A DNA stretch of 64,000 nt from Curvibacter microcysteis (GCF_028649435.1 NZ_JAQSIN010000001.1); one strand, 5' to 3'. Numbered from the stretch's first letter, positions 1-8,323 are shown. Program-made: numbers and translations. The notes: generated by a model from the sequence alone, not told the origin.

Positions 1-87
1 GGCCTGTTCGTCCTGCTGCCCCAAGGGCTCAGGCCTGGGGTGCAGCCCTGGTGTATTGACCCTGCCTTCACCGCAATTTCTGTTCTC

Positions 88-1761
88 ATGACTCTCCAAA
101 TCTGCGTCGTTCAGCTCAATTTTGTCGTGGGCGACATGCCCGGCAATGCCCGCAAGATCATCGATGCAGCGCAAACCGCCTACGCCCAAGGCGCGCGGCT
201 GGTGTTGACGCCCGAGTTGTCCATTTGCGGCTACGCCGCGGAAGATCTGTATTTGCGCCCGGCATTCATGGCCGCTTGCGATGATGCCGTGAAACAGGTG
301 GCGCAGGCGCTGGCGGGGTTAAAGGGGCTGTGCGTCGTGGTGGGGCATCCCTTGGGGGACCATGAGCGTGCGCGCTCGGTGTCGATCTCGCGCCGCTTCA
401 ATGCGGCCAGCGTGCTCCGCGAGGGCGAAGTGCTGGCCACCTACCGCAAGCGCGAGCTGCCCAACTACCAAGTGTTCGATGAACGCCGCTACTTCACGCC
501 GGGCGATCAGCCTTGCGTGTTCGAGGTGGAGGGTGTGCGCGTGGGGCTGCTGATTTGCGAAGACGCCTGGTTTGATGCGCCCGCCCGCACCAGTCGTGAG
601 GCAGGAGCCGAGTTGCTGGCGGTGATCAATGCGTCGCCGTTCCACATTGGCAAGTCGGCGGAGCGTTTGCAGCGCATGGCCACATGCGCTCGCAACGTCG
701 ATTTGCCCCTGATCTACGCCCATTTGGTGGGTGGGCAGGATGAGGTGGTGTTTGATGGCGCCTCCTTTGCGTTGCAGGCCAATGGCGTGCTGGCCGCGCA
801 GGCGCCCAGCTTCCGTGAAGCCTTGTCGACCCTGCAGCTTCAGCGCCAGCCACAGGGGCTGGTGTTTGATGCCCAGACGGGCGCCAGCCTTGAGGCGCCG
901 TCCCCCCAGGCAGAACTGTGGGACGCGCTGGTCACCGGGGTGCGCGACTATGTGGGCAAGAATGGTTTCCCGGGCGTGCTGCTGGGTTTGTCGGGGGGCA
1001 TTGATTCCGCCTTGGTGCTGGCGATCGCCGTGGACGCCCTGGGCGCCGCCAAGGTGCGCACGGTGATGATGCCATCGCCCTACACGGCCGACATCTCTTG
1101 GATTGATGCGCGCGACATGGCGCAACGCCTGGGGGTGCGCTATGACGAGATCTCCATCGTGCCGGAGTTCGAGGCTTTCAAGGCCTCGCTGGCGGGCGAC
1201 TTTGTCGGCCTGGCCGAGGACACGACCGAAGAAAACATCCAGGCCCGCATCCGGGGCACGTTGCTGATGGCCTTGTCGAACAAGTTCGGCTCCATCGTGC
1301 TCACCACCGGTAACAAAAGCGAGATGGCCACGGGCTATTGCACCTTGTACGGCGACATGGCCGGCGGGTTTGCCGTCATCAAGGACGTGGCCAAGACCGT
1401 GGTGTTCGACTTGGCCCGCTGGCGCAATGCCCACGACCCTTATGGGACGGGTGAGCAGCCCATTCCAGAGCGCATCATCACGCGACCGCCCAGTGCCGAG
1501 TTGCGTCCCGACCAAAAAGACCAAGACAGTCTGCCGCCCTACGAGGTGCTGGACGCCATCATCGAGCGTTACATGGAGAACGATGAGTCCATCGAAACTT
1601 TGGTGGCCGATGGCTTCGAACGTGCCGATGTGGAGCGTGTGACCCGGCTGATCAAGATCAACGAGTACAAACGGCGCCAATCCCCGGTGGGGATTCGTGT
1701 GACCCACCGCAGTTTCGGCAAAGATTGGCGTTACCCTATCACCAGCCGATTCCGAGCTTGA
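88..1761 (+). CDS. nadE: NAD+ synthase, glutamine-hydrolysing
   Basis: Last step of NAD biosynthesis: ATP-dependent amidation of deamido-NAD using ammonia released from glutamine; cytoplasmic. The 557-residue product has an N-terminal nitrilase-type amidase domain (about 1-250) with the expected Glu43, Lys121 (in KRELPNYQVFDE) and Cys157 (in LLICEDAW) triad, and a C-terminal synthetase domain with the SGGIDS pyrophosphate-binding loop at 302-307. The frame is open upstream to base 40, but the ATG at 88 gives the family N-terminus (MTLQICVVQLNF). glnB follows 49 bases later, so a shared transcript is possible. Complete, nothing odd. Confidence 0.96.
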   Translation: MTLQICVVQLNFVVGDMPGNARKIIDAAQTAYAQGARLVLTPELSICGYAAEDLYLRPAFMAACDDAVKQVAQALAGLKGLCVVVGHPLGDHERARSVSISRRFNAASVLREGEVLATYRKRELPNYQVFDERRYFTPGDQPCVFEVEGVRVGLLICEDAWFDAPARTSREAGAELLAVINASPFHIGKSAERLQRMATCARNVDLPLIYAHLVGGQDEVVFDGASFALQANGVLAAQAPSFREALSTLQLQRQPQGLVFDAQTGASLEAPSPQAELWDALVTGVRDYVGKNGFPGVLLGLSGGIDSALVLAIAVDALGAAKVRTVMMPSPYTADISWIDARDMAQRLGVRYDEISIVPEFEAFKASLAGDFVGLAEDTTEENIQARIRGTLLMALSNKFGSIVLTTGNKSEMATGYCTLYGDMAGGFAVIKDVAKTVVFDLARWRNAHDPYGTGEQPIPERIITRPPSAELRPDQKDQDSLPPYEVLDAIIERYMENDESIETLVADGFERADVERVTRLIKINEYKRRQSPVGIRVTHRSFGKDWRYPITSRFRA

Positions 1762-1810
1762 GGGTTTTGCCTCAACCGAGTCCAGATTCACGAAAAGGAG
1801 CATTCAACCC

Positions 1811-2149
1811 ATGAAACAGATCACCGCCATCATCAAGCCGTTCAAGCTGGAAGAGGTTCGCGAAGCCTTGGCCGAATGCGGCGTGACCGGCCTGACCGTC
1901 ACCGAGGTCAAGGGTTTTGGCCGTCAAAAAGGCCACACTGAGCTGTACCGCGGTGCCGAGTACGTGGTGGACTTCTTGCCCAAGGTGAAGATCGAGGTCG
2001 TGGTCAAGGGCGATGACGTGGACCGCTGCGTGGACGCCATTGTGCGTGTGGCCCGCACCGGCAAAATCGGTGATGGCAAGATTTTCATCACCGCCGTGGA
2101 GCGCGTGGTGCGCATTCGCACCGGTGAACAAGACGAATCGGCAGTCTGA
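1811..2149 (+). CDS. glnB: Nitrogen regulatory protein P-II
   Basis: Trimeric PII signal protein that integrates 2-oxoglutarate, ATP/ADP and glutamine status and controls GlnE/NtrB-type partners in the cytoplasm. The 112-residue product has the usual length. It carries Tyr51 in the T-loop (ELYRGAEYVVDF), the site uridylylated by GlnD, and the C-terminal family block TGKIGDGKIFI. An AAGGAG ribosome site lies 10 bases before the ATG. It sits directly after nadE, a glutamine-using enzyme, and is followed by a strong terminator. It could be called GlnK, but there is no neighbouring amtB, which favours GlnB. Confidence 0.95.
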   Translation: MKQITAIIKPFKLEEVREALAECGVTGLTVTEVKGFGRQKGHTELYRGAEYVVDFLPKVKIEVVVKGDDVDRCVDAIVRVARTGKIGDGKIFITAVERVVRIRTGEQDESAV

Positions 2150-2171
2150 GCTTCACCTGCCAGGTTCAATG

Positions 2172-2206
2172 GCGCGGTGGCCCATGCAGGGCTGTCGCGC
2201 TTTTTT
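2172..2206 (+). terminator. Intrinsic terminator after glnB
   Basis: Twelve-base-pair stem (2172-2183 with 2189-2200; GCGCG/CGCGC outer part, GCCC/GGGC inner part, three G-U pairs between) with loop ATGCA, followed by six T. It ends the nadE-glnB unit; the next gene runs convergently. Confidence 0.8.
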
Positions 2207-2256
2207 ATTTGGCTTGCCGGAATGGGGCGGTGCAGTCATCCCATCCGCTCAAAGTG

Positions 2257-2850
2257 TCAGAGCTGGCTGGCCAGCAAGGGGCTTTGATGGCTCAGGCCGG
2301 CTCTTTGAATCAGTTGAGGGAGCAATGCACCGGCGTCAGGGCCGCTCTGGATCAGCGACATTTGCCACTCGCTCATGAAGCCGCTGGCCACGCTGGTGTT
2401 CAGAAAATCCAGCAGTTGGGTGTAGTAGCCGTTCAGGTTGAGCAGGCCAATCGGCTTGTCGTGGTAACCCAGCTGACGCCACGTCCAAACCTCGAACAGC
2501 TCTTCGAGGGTGCCGATGCCGCCGGGGATGGCCAAGAAAGCGTCGGCTCGTTCGGCCATCATGGCTTTGCGTTGGTGCATGTTGTCAACGATGTGCAATT
2601 CGTCGCAATCCTTGTTGGCGAATTCGCGCTCCACCAGCGCGGTCGGAATCACGCCAAGCACCCGCCCTCCCGCCTCTTGTGTGGCCTGCGCCACCAAGCC
2701 CATGAGCCCATTGTTGCCACCCCCATAGACGAGTTGGCCGCCATGCTGGCCGATCCAGTGGCCCACGGCCGTGGCGCAAGCAGCGAAGTCTGGGTCCACT
2801 CCAGGACGGGAGCCGCAGTAAACGGCCAATGAAAAGGCAGGTTGAGTCAT
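2257..2850 (-). CDS. LOG family protein (nucleoside 5'-monophosphate phosphoribohydrolase type)
   Basis: Member of the LOG/TIGR00730 family; characterised members release cytokinin bases or nucleobases from riboside 5'-monophosphates. The 197-residue product has the family's Rossmann fold signatures: the glycine-rich GGGNNGLMG loop and the diagnostic PGGxGTxxE motif (IPGGIGTLEELFEVWTW). The ATG at 2850 overlaps the stop codon of dgkA in an ATGA arrangement, which fixes the start and suggests translational coupling. Last gene of the sigma-factor-led minus-strand operon. The in vivo substrate cannot be told from sequence. Confidence 0.9.
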   Translation of the reverse strand: MTQPAFSLAVYCGSRPGVDPDFAACATAVGHWIGQHGGQLVYGGGNNGLMGLVAQATQEAGGRVLGVIPTALVEREFANKDCDELHIVDNMHQRKAMMAERADAFLAIPGGIGTLEELFEVWTWRQLGYHDKPIGLLNLNGYYTQLLDFLNTSVASGFMSEWQMSLIQSGPDAGALLPQLIQRAGLSHQSPLLASQL

Positions 2851-3263
2851 GGCAAAAATCGATTCCAAAGGGCACCAGCCCAGGTGAAGAACGCCAGCAG
2901 AAGGCTGAGCAGCACGGCGGCACTGCCCATGTCCTTGGCGCGCTTGGACAGGCTGTGCCACTCGGGGCCAATGCGGTCAATGGCGGTTTCTATGCCCGTG
3001 TTGAGCAACTCGACCAGCATGACCAGCAAGACCACCCCAACCAGCAGGCTGCGCTCCACCCAGTTCTGGCCCAGCCAACAGGCCAGTGGCAACAAGAGCG
3101 CAGAAGCTATCGCTTCCTGTCTGAATGCGGGCTCGTACCAGCCGGCTTTGAGCCCTGCCAGGGAGTAGCCCGCAGCGTGCCAAAGTCGCTTCAGTCCACG
3201 GCGCTTGAGAGGCTTGGGAGCGTCTGAGCCCGTGTTGGGTCGGGTCGATGGAGTCGAGTCCAT
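2847..3263 (-). CDS. dgkA: Diacylglycerol kinase
   Basis: Small integral membrane kinase that phosphorylates diacylglycerol to phosphatidic acid, recycling lipid released by membrane-derived oligosaccharide synthesis. The 138-residue product has a proline/lysine-rich N-terminal stretch of about 30 residues, then three predicted membrane helices and the family block ELLNTGIETAIDRIG with the catalytic and metal-binding glutamates. The start is taken at the ATG at 3263, 20 bases after the RDD gene. Its stop overlaps the start of the LOG gene by 4 bases. Confidence 0.92.
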   Translation of the reverse strand: MDSTPSTRPNTGSDAPKPLKRRGLKRLWHAAGYSLAGLKAGWYEPAFRQEAIASALLLPLACWLGQNWVERSLLVGVVLLVMLVELLNTGIETAIDRIGPEWHSLSKRAKDMGSAAVLLSLLLAFFTWAGALWNRFLP

Positions 3264-3283
3264 GCGCTCGCTGGGATCCGGCC

Positions 3284-3823
3284 TCAGCGGCTCAGGGGCT
3301 CGGAGTGCACCAGCCGCGTTCCGGCCCAGGCATCGTGCCAAAACTGACCTTGGGGGTGAAAGCGGCTCAGCAGTGCCCAGACCGCCACCCAGCCCAGCAC
3401 GATGACGGCAATTTCACCCACGCTGAGGTTGAACGGTGCAACCGCACCCAAGGGGGGGATCAGCCAGACCCAGCTCAGCGCATAACGACCCAGGGCTCGG
3501 GTTTGACTGATGGCAAGGCCTTGGCGGTCGACCACTCGGATGTTCCAGGTTTTCATGGCCAGTGTTTGGCCTTTGGCCCAGAACCAGGTGAAGTAGATAC
3601 CGAACACCACAAACAAGAAGGCCTGCAAGGCATGTCGGTTGTCCAGTGCATGCCGGGTCTGGCTCAGCGTGCTGAACAAATAGCCCGAGATGAACACCAC
3701 GCCGAACATCAGCATGCCCTCGTACAGCCAACAGGCCATGCGCCGTTTGATGGCGGGGGCGGTCAGGTCAGTCACTGCAGGGGACTTTGGAATGGATGGG
3801 GAGGTCACGCCGGGCGGGGCCAT
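3284..3823 (-). CDS. RDD family membrane protein
   Basis: Small polytopic inner-membrane protein of the RDD family. The 179 residues show an N-terminal Arg pair (IKRRMACWLYEG), hydrophobic segments near residues 35-55, 75-95 and 125-155, and the family block KGQTLAMKTWNIRVVD. It ends in an Arg-containing tail (GTRLVHSEPLSR). Family roles are poorly defined; some members have been linked to ion transport. An in-frame TTG at 3847 overlaps the upstream stop as TTGA and is a credible alternative start adding 8 residues. Part of the sigma/DUF3619/DUF3106 operon. Confidence 0.85.
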   Translation of the reverse strand: MAPPGVTSPSIPKSPAVTDLTAPAIKRRMACWLYEGMLMFGVVFISGYLFSTLSQTRHALDNRHALQAFLFVVFGIYFTWFWAKGQTLAMKTWNIRVVDRQGLAISQTRALGRYALSWVWLIPPLGAVAPFNLSVGEIAVIVLGWVAVWALLSRFHPQGQFWHDAWAGTRLVHSEPLSR

Positions 3824-3843
3824 CGTTTCATTGGAGCCTGGGC

Positions 3844-4629
3844 TCAAGGCTTGCTGGACGGGGTGGCCGCGGTAGCCGTGCTCCTGGCAGCCACTGTGGC
3901 TTGTGGCAGCAAGGTGTGCATGTCGACGTGATGAGGGCCGGTTTGAATCTTGCCCGACTGGCGGGTATCGGTCTTAGGGGGCGGCAATTGGGTCAGCTTT
4001 TGCGGCGGCACGGGCTTGACCGGTGTAGCTGCGCCGACCGGATGCGCCGGTGCTTGGCTGACCAGTTTTTGCCGCTCTTCATCGCTCAAGGCTTGGTAGG
4101 CCTCCCACTGGGCCTTTTTGTTGTCTGGTGCCAGCTGGTTGGTTTGGGCGTAATTCAGGCGAGCTTGGACGCGCTCTTGCACCGTCAGCGTGACCCATTC
4201 CGTCATGCGGCTGTGCAGCTTCTCCTTCTCATCGTCAGAGAGGCTGCGATAGTTGTGAGACAGGGCAATCCACTTGCGCTTGTGTGCCTCGCTGAGTTGA
4301 TCCCAGCGCGATGACAGGGGTTCCAGCGCCTCCTGCTGACGCCGGGTCAGTTCATTCCAGTGGGGGCGACTGATCGTCACGACCGGTTTGGCAACCGTCT
4401 TGGGCGCTTTGTTGGGCTCGACTTGGGCAGAGGGCGCTTGCCCCCCAGAGGTGGCTCCAAGTGGTGGTTGGCTGTGCTCTGCCGCTTGGCTCTCTTCAGT
4501 TGGCGTGCCGGTCGTGCCAGCCTGTGCCCAAGCCGCCGTCGTCGCGGCCGCCCATAGCAACGCCAAACCCAAACAGCTTGCGAAGCATGGACGCCGAGAG
4601 ACGGATGACAGCCGGATTTCCAGGGGCAT
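3844..4629 (-). CDS. DUF3106 domain protein, exported
   Basis: Predicted periplasmic protein of about 261 residues. It has a basic N-terminus, a hydrophobic core and an AWA-QA type signal peptidase site near residue 36, then a low-complexity Pro/Thr/Gln stretch. The DUF3106 region (about 95-200) is built of repeated W-x-x-L/L-S-x-E-x-x-x motifs (HWNELTRRQQEAL, WDQLSEAHKRKW, LSDDEKEKL, LSDEERQKL), which suggests helical repeats. The tail is Pro-rich. Function unknown. A TTG at 4644 overlaps the upstream stop as TTGA and may be the true start. Its position after a sigma factor and a one-span membrane protein suggests a role in envelope sensing, which is inference. Confidence 0.85.
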   Translation of the reverse strand: MPLEIRLSSVSRRPCFASCLGLALLWAAATTAAWAQAGTTGTPTEESQAAEHSQPPLGATSGGQAPSAQVEPNKAPKTVAKPVVTISRPHWNELTRRQQEALEPLSSRWDQLSEAHKRKWIALSHNYRSLSDDEKEKLHSRMTEWVTLTVQERVQARLNYAQTNQLAPDNKKAQWEAYQALSDEERQKLVSQAPAHPVGAATPVKPVPPQKLTQLPPPKTDTRQSGKIQTGPHHVDMHTLLPQATVAARSTATAATPSSKP

Positions 4630-4640
4630 GTGGCGAAAGT

Positions 4641-5090
4641 TCAACGGACTTCGGAGGCTTGGGTTTTCAGGAATTGAAGAAAGCCCGGATCTGCATAGGC
4701 TTGGGGCGGCAGATCATCGGTGAGCAAGGCGGCGTCGACTTCTGCAATTTCGTTGACGCGGTCGTCATCCAAGACATTCTGAATCACAAACAGCCCAGCC
4801 ACCAGGGCCAGCAGGGGGATGGCTGAAGCCAGTCGACCCCAGAGCCCAAATCCGTCGCCACCGCCGAAATTCAGCGCTGCGACACCGCCGCCGGTTTGGA
4901 CCACCGCAGGTGCGGCGTGAACCGCGACGGCCTTGCGTTTGGCCAGGGCTTGCATGCGGGCAGCTCGCAGGCGCTCAGAAACGTCATAGGGCAGTTCTTG
5001 GGTGCTGGCGTCCAGCCGAGCTGCGATGCGACGGCCCAGTATGTCTTCAGCGGCCATCAGCGAAGGGGGGTGTTGCAGCAATGTTTTCAT
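4641..5090 (-). CDS. DUF3619 family single-span membrane protein, possible anti-sigma factor
   Basis: The 149-residue product has an N-terminal soluble part rich in Ala/Arg (SERLRAARMQALAKRK), one strong membrane segment around residues 88-107 (ASAIPLLALVAGLFVIQNVL) and a short acidic C-terminal part. That topology resembles membrane anti-sigma factors. It follows the sigma gene with an ATGA overlap at 5087-5090. I see no zinc-binding HxxxCxxC motif, so it would not be a ZAS-type anti-sigma. The DUF3619 assignment is from memory of the Burkholderiales family; the anti-sigma role is inferred from topology and position. Confidence 0.85.
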   Translation of the reverse strand: MKTLLQHPPSLMAAEDILGRRIAARLDASTQELPYDVSERLRAARMQALAKRKAVAVHAAPAVVQTGGGVAALNFGGGDGFGLWGRLASAIPLLALVAGLFVIQNVLDDDRVNEIAEVDAALLTDDLPPQAYADPGFLQFLKTQASEVR

Positions 5091-5653
5091 GGTTGTAATC
5101 CCTTTGCCTTCAGTGCTCGCCCCAGCGCTTGAACAGCTCTGGAGCAGTGTGTTTTCACGCTGCCTTCTGAGCAGCCCATGGCCGCAGCAGTTTCTGCAAC
5201 GTCCATTTCCTCCCAGTAACGCATGAGGAAGGCTTCTCGTTGACGTGCTGGCAACTCTTGTATTTCATTTTCGATGGCGCGCAAGATTTGTGCCCGTCGG
5301 GTGGTGTCTTCGGCGCTCTCCGTCTGCTCTGAGGGGTCAGAGCCGCGAAAAGTTTCCAGCAAATCGAAATCACCTTCGTCACCGGCTCCTTCGAAGTCAC
5401 TCAGGCTGCTGAACAGCGCGTTGCGCGTTTTTTGCCGGCGAAACCAATCGAGAGTGCAGTTCGACAGGATGCGTTGAAACAGCATGGGCAACTCGCCCGC
5501 CGGTTTGTCGCCGTAATGCTCGGCGAGCTTCATCATGCTGTCTTGGACGATGTCGAGCGCCGCTTCCTCATTGCGAACGTGGTACAGCGAGCGTTTGAAG
5601 GCGCGCTTTTCCACATTCTTCAGGAAATCCGATAGTTCTTGTTCGGTGGCCAA
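5087..5653 (-). CDS. ECF-type RNA polymerase sigma factor
   Basis: The 188-residue sigma-70 family protein has region 2 (DIVQDSMMKLAEHY; FQRILSNCTLDWFRRQK) and region 4 with its helix-turn-helix (LPARQREAFLMRYWEEMDVAETAAAMGCSEGSVKTHCSRA). Between them is a long acidic linker of about 45 residues (AGDEGDFDLLETFRGSDPSEQTE), longer than in compact ECF factors. The only upstream in-frame start is TTG at 5653, and the N-terminus from it (MATEQELSDFLKNVEKRAFKR) looks conserved. It leads the overlapping operon with DUF3619, DUF3106, RDD, dgkA and LOG genes. Confidence 0.9.
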   Translation of the reverse strand: MATEQELSDFLKNVEKRAFKRSLYHVRNEEAALDIVQDSMMKLAEHYGDKPAGELPMLFQRILSNCTLDWFRRQKTRNALFSSLSDFEGAGDEGDFDLLETFRGSDPSEQTESAEDTTRRAQILRAIENEIQELPARQREAFLMRYWEEMDVAETAAAMGCSEGSVKTHCSRAVQALGRALKAKGLQP

Positions 5654-5725
5654 GTGGGCTCGGGCATGAGGACCATGCGTTGTGTCGTAGGGGTGACTGC
5701 TGCCGAAACAGGTCGTTCGGCGCGG

Positions 5726-5734
5726 ATTATGGCA
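5726..5734 (-). promoter_or_regulatory. Candidate extended -10 promoter for sigma-factor operon
   Basis: On the minus strand the sequence reads TGC-CATAAT (extended -10 type), about 70 bases before the TTG start at 5653. No convincing -35 element was seen, so this is a weak call. Confidence 0.3.
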
Positions 5735-5782
5735 CCCTGAGCTCTAAATTTTTGCTGCACTGCGTTATTTCCGTGTTGCGGA

Positions 5783-5791
5783 TGCGATAAT
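5783..5791 (+). promoter_or_regulatory. Candidate extended -10 promoter for ilvBHC
   Basis: TGC-GATAAT matches an extended -10 element. A poor -35 (GTTATT, 5764-5769) lies 16 bases upstream. It would give an ilvB leader of about 140 bases. Confidence 0.4.
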
Positions 5792-5939
5792 AGTGGAGCA
5801 AATTAACGGCAAACGGGTCACCGTCCGGCGCAAGAATCAGTGCGCCCATGGCTGTGGTCCTAAGTTCCAACGCGGCTCCACAAGAGTTCGGGAAGGGGCA
5901 CCCAAGGTTTTTCGTCAGAGAAATTCACAAAGGTTGATC

Positions 5940-7712
5940 ATGGAAGTGTCTAAGGCCGAACTGGCCTCCGCCGCCGCAGCGGCTTCGCCCACTCAAGAGT
6001 TGATGGGCTCTGAAATTCTCATCAAGGGCTTGCAAGCCGAAGGTGTTAAGTACATCTGGGGCTACCCTGGTGGTGCGGTGCTCTACATCTACGACGCACT
6101 CTACAAACAAGACACCATTCAGCACGTGCTGGTGCGCCACGAGCAGGCGGCTGTGCATGCGGCCGATGGCTATGCCCGAGCAACGGGTGATGTGGGTGTG
6201 GCGCTTGTGACTTCGGGTCCTGGCCTGACCAATGCTGTGACCGGTATTGCCACGGCGTACATGGACAGCATCCCGATGGTGATCATCAGCGGCCAGGTGC
6301 CGACTGCAGCCATCGGGCTGGATGCGTTTCAGGAGTGTGACACCGTCGGTATAACCCGTCCGATTGTCAAGCACAACTTCCTGGTCAAAGATCCGCGCGA
6401 TCTGGCCATGACGCTCAAGAAAGCGTTCCACATCGCCCGCAGTGGCCGCCCGGGCCCGGTGGTGGTGGATGTGCCCAAAGACGTTTCCTTTAAGAAGATC
6501 CCTTACACCGGCTACCCCGAGTCGGTGGAAATGCGTTCCTACAACCCGGTGCGCAAGGGCCATGGCGGTCAGATCCGCAAGGCTCTGCAACTGCTGTTGA
6601 CTGCCAAGCGTCCCTACATCTACACCGGCGGTGGTGTTTTGCTGGGCAATGCCACCCAAGAACTGCGCACGCTGGTCGAACTGCTTGGCTACCCAGTCAC
6701 CAACACCTTGATGGGTCTGGGTGCCTTCCCCGCATCTGACCGCAAGTTCCTGGGCATGCTGGGCATGCACGGCACGGTTGAGGCCAACAATGCCATGCAG
6801 AACTGTGATGTGCTGCTGGCGGTGGGGGCCCGTTTCGATGACCGCGTGATTGGCAATCCCAAGCACTTCGCGCAAAACGAACGCAAGATCATCCACATCG
6901 ACATCGATCCGTCGAGCATCTCCAAGCGCGTCAAAGTTGATATCCCGATCGTTGGTGATGTCAAGGATGTCCTGGGCGAGTTGATCAGCATGATCCGTGA
7001 AGGCAGCCAGCGTCCGGACGCCTCGGCCCTCGGCGCCTGGTGGGACACGATTGAAGGTTGGCGCAAGCGCGACTGCCTGAAGTACGACCATGGCAATGGG
7101 GAAGTCATCAAGCCTCAGTACGTGGTCGAGACGCTTTGGAACATGACCCGCGACGCCGACACCTACATCACCTCGGATGTGGGCCAGCATCAGATGTGGG
7201 CTGCGCAGTACTACCGCTTTGACGAGCCACGCCGCTGGATCAATTCCGGTGGTCTGGGCACCATGGGTGTGGGCATTCCTTACGCCATGGGCATCAAGCT
7301 GGCCAAGCCCGACAGCGAAGTTTTCTGCATCACGGGCGAAGGCTCGGTTCAGATGAACATCCAAGAGCTGTCCACTTGCTTGCAGTACAACACGCCGATC
7401 AAGATCTGCGCTTTGAACAACCGTTACTTGGGCATGGTGCGTCAGTGGCAAGAGATTGAGTACTCGGGCCGCTACAGCCACAGCTACATGGACGCCTTGC
7501 CCAACTTCGTCAAGCTGGCGGAAGCCTATGGCCACGTTGGCATGTTGATCGAACGTCCTGAAGATGTGGAGCCCGCGCTGCGTGAGGCTCGCAAGCTCAA
7601 GGACCGCACGGTGTTCATGGACTTCCGCACGGATCCCACCGAGAACGTGTTCCCGATGGTGCAGGCCGGCAAGGGCATCACCGAAATGCTGCTGGGGTCG
7701 GAAGACCTCTGA
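5940..7712 (+). CDS. ilvB: Acetolactate synthase, large subunit
   Basis: Thiamine-diphosphate enzyme that condenses pyruvate with pyruvate or 2-oxobutyrate in the first common step of valine, leucine and isoleucine synthesis. The 590 residues contain the catalytic Glu region (HEQAAVHAADGYARATG), the FAD-binding middle domain, and the ThDP/Mg motif (GEGSVQMNIQELSTC then NNRYLGMVRQWQ). The frame is open upstream to 5793, but the ATG at 5940 follows AAAGG and gives a normal length. It forms an operon with ilvH and ilvC. It could equally be named ilvI; the pairing with a 163-residue ACT-domain small subunit fits IlvI/IlvH nomenclature. Confidence 0.95.
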   Translation: MEVSKAELASAAAAASPTQELMGSEILIKGLQAEGVKYIWGYPGGAVLYIYDALYKQDTIQHVLVRHEQAAVHAADGYARATGDVGVALVTSGPGLTNAVTGIATAYMDSIPMVIISGQVPTAAIGLDAFQECDTVGITRPIVKHNFLVKDPRDLAMTLKKAFHIARSGRPGPVVVDVPKDVSFKKIPYTGYPESVEMRSYNPVRKGHGGQIRKALQLLLTAKRPYIYTGGGVLLGNATQELRTLVELLGYPVTNTLMGLGAFPASDRKFLGMLGMHGTVEANNAMQNCDVLLAVGARFDDRVIGNPKHFAQNERKIIHIDIDPSSISKRVKVDIPIVGDVKDVLGELISMIREGSQRPDASALGAWWDTIEGWRKRDCLKYDHGNGEVIKPQYVVETLWNMTRDADTYITSDVGQHQMWAAQYYRFDEPRRWINSGGLGTMGVGIPYAMGIKLAKPDSEVFCITGEGSVQMNIQELSTCLQYNTPIKICALNNRYLGMVRQWQEIEYSGRYSHSYMDALPNFVKLAEAYGHVGMLIERPEDVEPALREARKLKDRTVFMDFRTDPTENVFPMVQAGKGITEMLLGSEDL

Positions 7713-7831
7713 CACGCGAAGCCGCTGCTCCATCGGAGTGGCGCGCCTTCTTTCTTTTTTGACGAATCTATTGCCCGCCAAGCCTGGCCATTACCGTGGT
7801 TGGGGGAGGGCGGCGAGAAGAGGAATCCCCT

Positions 7832-8323
7832 ATGAAGCACATCATCGCTGTCCTGCTCGAGAACGAAGCAGGGGCCTTGTCCCGCGTGGTTGGTCTGTTT
7901 TCGGCCCGCGGCTACAACATTGAATCCCTCACGGTGGCGCCCACTGAGGACCCCAGCCTGTCGCGGATGACCATCCAGACCACCGGGTCCGATGACGTCA
8001 TTGAACAGATCACCAAGCACCTCAACCGCCTGATTGAAGTGGTCAAGGTGGTCGACCTCACCGAAGGCGCTTACACCGAGCGCGAACTGATGATGGTCAA
8101 GGTGCGTGCGGTCGGCAAGGAGCGCGAAGAAATGAAGCGCATGGCCGACATCTTCCGTGGTCGCATCATCGACGTCACTGAGAAGAGCTACACCATCGAA
8201 TTGACGGGCGACCAGTCCAAGAACGACGCCTTCTTGCAGGCCATCGACCGCAGCGCCATTTTGGAGACGGTTCGCACCGGCGCCAGTGGTATCGGCCGGG
8301 GTGAGAGAATACTGCGCGTTTGA
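7832..8323 (+). CDS. ilvH: Acetolactate synthase, small (regulatory) subunit
   Basis: Regulatory partner of the large subunit; its N-terminal ACT domain (residues 1-75, MKHIIAVLLENEAGALSRVVGLFSARGYNIES) binds valine for feedback inhibition. The C-terminal half has the ALS_ss_C block (ELMMVKVRAVGKEREEMKRMADIFRG). Length is 163 residues, typical for IlvH. An AGAAGAGGAA ribosome site precedes the ATG at 7832; upstream in-frame codons are not needed. It lies 119 bases after ilvB. Confidence 0.95.
   Translation: MKHIIAVLLENEAGALSRVVGLFSARGYNIESLTVAPTEDPSLSRMTIQTTGSDDVIEQITKHLNRLIEVVKVVDLTEGAYTERELMMVKVRAVGKEREEMKRMADIFRGRIIDVTEKSYTIELTGDQSKNDAFLQAIDRSAILETVRTGASGIGRGERILRV

Larger units (their letters stand above)
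5654..5939. other. Intergenic region between sigma-factor operon and ilvB
   Basis: A 286-base divergent region holding a candidate promoter for each side (given separately). From 5848 to 5937 there is also a short open frame starting M-A-V-V-L, with GTG GTC CTA codons, whose stop overlaps the ilvB start region. It has no clear ribosome site. I find no intrinsic terminator before ilvB, so classical attenuation is not supported here. Confidence 0.5.

Noticed and set aside
5792..5939. Transcription attenuator before ilvB
   Set aside because: No stem followed by a T-run is present; the short V-V-L frame alone is not enough.
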